A DNA stretch of 25,818 bases from the NCBI GenBank assembly GCA_051745085.1, contig JBNJDR010000024.1:1-25818 (forward strand), in the 5' to 3' direction. Below, in pieces: positions 23,094 to 25,818 of this stretch. The number at the start of each line of letters is the position of its first letter. Positions within the stretch are counted from its first letter, which is position 1. Source of the DNA: Halonatronomonas sp051745085. GTDB lineage: Bacteria > Bacillota > Halanaerobiia > Halanaerobiales > Halarsenatibacteraceae. The position numbers and the translations under genes were made by a program. Under the pieces are notes generated by a model that did no database searches, was not told where the DNA came from, and saw only the letters and a program-made list of their open reading frames with translations.

Positions 23094-25011
23094 CCTGATC
23101 ACCTGCTTTCTCAGAGTTGCTCTCTGTTTCTGCTTCGCTTTTATTGGAAGCAAACTTAATGGCGCTGGTTGGGCAAGTCTGTAAGCAAGAACCATCGCCG
23201 ATGCAAAGATCTGTCTGCACGTAAATCGTGCCGTCTTCCTTCCGATGGAAGGTCGGACAGGCAAAATCGCTGATACATTCGTGGATTTGAACGCACTCTT
23301 CCTGGTCTATCATGACGTTCCTATCTTTATAAGCACCTTTCCGCCGCCGTTCCCGGGTCATTTTAAGCATGCAGGGGTGCTTGGCTATCACTACGTTAAA
23401 ACCGGGCTCAGATACTGCCTCTTCCACCATCTTCTGGAGTTTATCCTGGGCGTAAGTATCGATCTCGTAGATTTTCTTAACCCCCAGGCCTTCCAGAACC
23501 TGTCGGACCGGAATAGGATCCACTTCTTCGTTAAAGTTTTCTCCGGAGGCGGGGTGATTCTGATGACCGGTCATAGCAGTTGTTCCATTTTCCATTAAAA
23601 CTAATGTTAAATTATGATCATTAAAAACGGCATTGGCTATCCCGGGCATACCGGCGTGGAACATGGTAGAATCCCCGAGGAAAGCAACAACCTTGCGCTC
23701 GTCGTTAAAGAGGGATAGTCCGGCCCCGGTGGAAGTCGCGTGGCCCATAGATAGAAGGACCTCTCCCATTTCATACGGCGGTAGATAGCCTAAGGTATGA
23801 CAACCGATATCTGCCACAGTGATATCATGCTTATTTAAGGCCTTCTTGATCGGATGGAAGGCAGAACGATGACCGCAACCAGGACAAAGTTGAGGCGGCC
23901 GAGGCGAAATAGGATTTGCTCGCTCTTCTTCTGCTTCCGGGAGCAGATCAGGCCAGGTCCGCCGCAGAACGCTGTAAGCTTTATCCGGAGTGTATTCATT
24001 CATCCAATCGTCTATCCCCTGTTTGCCGATTATCTTTGTGGTTAACCCTTCATCATAGGCTAAAGCTTTAATCTCCTGCTCTAAGACATCATCCAGCTCT
24101 TCGAATATTTTTACTTCTTCATGATCTTTTAAGAACTGGGTTATTATCTTCCGCTCCAGAGGCTGGACTATGCCCAGTTTTAAAATATCCGGTTTTTCTC
24201 CGGTGATATCGTGGAGAACGTCCTGGAGAGAAAGATAAGGAACTCCCGCCGTTATTATCCCCCGTTCTTTATTGCCGTTATCTATTATCTTATTCAAATC
24301 CGATTTAGAAGCGTAATTCCTGAATTTCTTAAATTTATTCAAAGCTCGTCGTTTCATCGGAAAAACGTCATTCGCTATCGGAACATAGGGACCGTGTTCG
24401 CTGGAAAAGCGGGGCTTATTATCCGGTTCAACCGGCTCCCAGCTGGAAAATTGAACTCTTTCTTTAGCATGGCAAACATGGGTGGTCAGGCGAACAATAA
24501 CCGGCATCTGTTCTTTTTGCGAAATCTCAGCCGCTTTTAAATACATCTCATAAGCTTCCTGCGCGGTCGAAGGTTCCAGGATCGGCGTGTAAGATAATTT
24601 GGAATAATGGCGGTTATCCTGCTCATTCTGAGACGAATTAGCTCCGGGATCATCGCCAATAATTATCACCATCCCACCTAATAGTTCCATATGTCCTAAT
24701 TGAACAAAGCTATCAGCAGCAACATTTAAGCCCACGCTTTTGAAAAAAACTGTAGAAAGATGTCCATTAACCGAAGCACCAAAAGCCAATTCCGTAGCAA
24801 CCTTCTCATTCGTTGAAAACTCAAAATAAAACGGCCTCTCGTCTTTCGGCATAGAACCGATCGCAGCAGCAATTTCCGGAGTAGGAGAGCCGGGATAAGC
24901 AGAAACCACCCGGGTGCCTGCCTCTACCATAGCTCTAACGATAGCTGTATTACCGATTACTATCTCAGAGTTTGGCTCTCTGGCCAACATGACGTCCTTC
25001 ATTTCTTTCAT
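23086..25011 (-). CDS. iorA: Indolepyruvate ferredoxin oxidoreductase, alpha subunit, with altered Fe-S motifs
   Basis: Large, thiamine-diphosphate-binding subunit of the aryl-pyruvate oxidoreductase used in amino acid fermentation. The 641 residues run: pyrimidine-binding domain (about 15-190, AYPGSPTPEIAAA), a linker domain (about 250-345), TPP domain (375-545) with LCPGCGHRSAF, DIGCHTLG, the GDS...N motif from GDST (446-449) to MEN (473-475), and a C-terminal ferredoxin domain (570-620). That domain would normally hold two [4Fe-4S] clusters, but Cys II is Ile576 in the first motif (C573, C579, C585) and Asp606 in the second (C603, C609, C613). An acidic tail follows. GGGG lies about 7 nt before ATG 25011; a TTG at 25014 is less likely. 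A 100-bp AT-rich gap lies upstream after the previous terminator. Confidence 0.94.
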   Translation of the reverse strand: MKEMKDVMLAREPNSEIVIGNTAIVRAMVEAGTRVVSAYPGSPTPEIAAAIGSMPKDERPFYFEFSTNEKVATELAFGASVNGHLSTVFFKSVGLNVAADSFVQLGHMELLGGMVIIIGDDPGANSSQNEQDNRHYSKLSYTPILEPSTAQEAYEMYLKAAEISQKEQMPVIVRLTTHVCHAKERVQFSSWEPVEPDNKPRFSSEHGPYVPIANDVFPMKRRALNKFKKFRNYASKSDLNKIIDNGNKERGIITAGVPYLSLQDVLHDITGEKPDILKLGIVQPLERKIITQFLKDHEEVKIFEELDDVLEQEIKALAYDEGLTTKIIGKQGIDDWMNEYTPDKAYSVLRRTWPDLLPEAEEERANPISPRPPQLCPGCGHRSAFHPIKKALNKHDITVADIGCHTLGYLPPYEMGEVLLSMGHATSTGAGLSLFNDERKVVAFLGDSTMFHAGMPGIANAVFNDHNLTLVLMENGTTAMTGHQNHPASGENFNEEVDPIPVRQVLEGLGVKKIYEIDTYAQDKLQKMVEEAVSEPGFNVVIAKHPCMLKMTRERRRKGAYKDRNVMIDQEECVQIHECISDFACPTFHRKEDGTIYVQTDLCIGDGSCLQTCPTSAIKFASNKSEAETESNSEKAGDQDE

Positions 25012-25115
25012 CAAATCACCCCTTTAAAAGTTATGGCTAAATTTTTTCTATTATTTCAATAGTCCATATGTTTATTATTTCTATACCTTTCCAAAAAATC
25101 CTTTAATAATAAGTA

Positions 25116-25139
25116 AAGGTCTGCTAATTAGCAGACCTT
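25116..25139. terminator. Perfect 24-bp palindrome, likely terminator
   Basis: Arms AAGGTCTGCT and AGCAGACCTT around AATT, 33 bp after the stop of the small beta-barrel gene. On the minus strand an AT-rich stretch and then a six-T run about 17 nt away follow; on the plus strand short T-runs follow. Most likely it ends the 25173 gene transcript; the lack of an immediate T-run leaves an operator role for iorAB possible. Confidence 0.6.
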
Positions 25140-25172
25140 CTAAAATTATATTTTGTTAAGTTTAGGCTTAAA

Positions 25173-25703
25173 TTAAAACTGAATTCTCGCTCCAAACACG
25201 GGTCCAAATTCAGAGTTGATTCCCTGATAATAAAGGCTCAAACCATAGTTTTCCTGTAGTAAATATGTAAATCCGGTTTTAAAGAAGAGGGCATACTTAT
25301 CGGGATAAACTCCAACTCTAAAATCAGTTTGGGCAAGCAAATCTGGACGGGCATATCTTTCAAAATTAACCCCAAGCATGATACCCCGATGTTCTTCAAC
25401 GGGATCGCGATAATCCAGCTGACTGTACCCGGCCATAGCGTAAACCATATTATCTTCAAAAAACATTTGCTCGAAATGGTAGTTAAATAAGATATTTAAA
25501 TTTTCATAAGTTGAATCCTGTAGATAGTAGTTGATTGAAGCCGACCAGCCTGAAGTTTCTGGCATCATCATATTCAGACCATAACCAGGATCATCAGATT
25601 GATTAAGCAGCAAAAGTTCAACCTCTGCTCTAACAGGAACTGCTGCCACAAAAACTACCACCAAAAGAATAAACACCAGACAAAAGGCAGATGGTTTCCT
25701 CAT
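25173..25703 (-). CDS. Small secreted beta-barrel-like outer membrane protein, function unknown
   Basis: The 176-residue product has a clear signal peptide (hydrophobic 7-23, cleavage likely after VPVRAE). The mature 150 residues show alternating aromatic/aliphatic strands with turns (WSASINYYLQD, NLNILFNYHFEQ, MVYAMAGYSQLDY, GIMLGVNFERYA, ALFFKTGFTYLL, YGLSLYYQGI) and end in FGARIQF. Counting strands by eye gives about eight, so an 8-stranded barrel of the OmpA/OmpW size class is plausible. GGAGG lies 7 nt before ATG 25703. It stands alone, ended by a palindromic terminator, away from the envelope cluster. I cannot name the family, and it shows no obvious similarity to the 208-residue barrel-like protein at 3919-4545 beyond general design. 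Confidence 0.7.
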   Translation of the reverse strand: MRKPSAFCLVFILLVVVFVAAVPVRAEVELLLLNQSDDPGYGLNMMMPETSGWSASINYYLQDSTYENLNILFNYHFEQMFFEDNMVYAMAGYSQLDYRDPVEEHRGIMLGVNFERYARPDLLAQTDFRVGVYPDKYALFFKTGFTYLLQENYGLSLYYQGINSEFGPVFGARIQF

Positions 25704-25818
25704 AAATATTCCTCCCTCTCTAAAAACACAAATAAATTTCCTATTATTTATAAATATTCAATACCCACCAGGAAAACTCCTTTATTTCATTAATCTTCTT
25801 TTAAAAATTCCACAAAAA

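Noticed and set aside
23094..23264. Possible 57-residue N-terminal extension of IorB
   Set aside because: It overlaps the iorA ferredoxin domain in another frame; the normal IorB N-terminus begins at 23093 with a ribosome site.
25015..25115. Promoter or riboswitch upstream of iorA
   Set aside because: TTGAAA and CATAAC hexamers 18 nt apart would start transcription almost on the ribosome site, and no structured leader is visible; not supported enough to annotate.

Overview
The window is a single-strand block: all 20 genes read on the minus strand, so the transcription order runs from high to low coordinates. It looks like a chromosomal segment of a diderm (outer-membrane-bearing) Firmicute, most likely of the order Halanaerobiales. 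Reasons: lipid A genes, BamA, TamB, Skp and LptA/LptF homologues sit in one cluster directly downstream of murA and an mreB/mbl gene, a Firmicute-type pair. The proteins are very acidic, which fits a halophile. Base composition looks mid-40s %GC by eye, higher than Halanaerobium; a Halarsenatibacter-like genome is a guess only.

Layout in transcription order. (1) 25703-25173: a small secreted beta-barrel-like protein ending in Phe, followed by a palindromic terminator. (2) 25011-22509: iorA-iorB, an indolepyruvate ferredoxin oxidoreductase, overlapping by 8 nt and followed by a hairpin terminator. (3) 22429-20480: an MFS transporter and a zinc-ribbon SAM methyltransferase. (4) A 142-bp gap holding two perfect and one near-perfect DnaA boxes. 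(5) 20337-18447: an orphan ThiF/MoeB-like E1 enzyme and a protein of unknown function, closed by a strong terminator. (6) 18213-1: the envelope supercluster, starting from a candidate promoter near 18280-18308: murA, mreB, a SpoIVB-S55-like protein, tamB, bamA, skp, an intrinsic terminator, a membrane-anchored coiled-coil protein, a membrane-anchored Skp-like protein, lpxD, a small beta-barrel-like protein, lptA, lptF/G, lpxC, fabZ and an lpxA-like gene cut by the window edge.

How the genes work together: MurA makes the first committed peptidoglycan precursor and MreB organises wall growth. Skp-type chaperones, BamA and TamB build the outer membrane and its proteins. LpxC, LpxD and the LpxA-like protein, with FabZ supplying the acyl-ACP branch point, belong to lipid A synthesis. 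LptA and LptF/G belong to lipopolysaccharide export. The arrangement ties wall synthesis to outer-membrane construction.

The points most worth a second look: the LpxA-like protein lacks the catalytic histidine and most other active-site residues of LpxA; the IorA ferredoxin domain has lost Cys II of both iron-sulfur motifs (Ile in one, Asp in the other); the S55-like protein has its Ser and His blocks in the opposite order to SpoIVB; and there is a DnaA-box cluster in an unexpected place. No gap between genes exceeds about 235 bp. I saw no tRNA, rRNA, CRISPR array, insertion sequence or phage gene. All identifications rest on reading motifs by eye; no database search was run.
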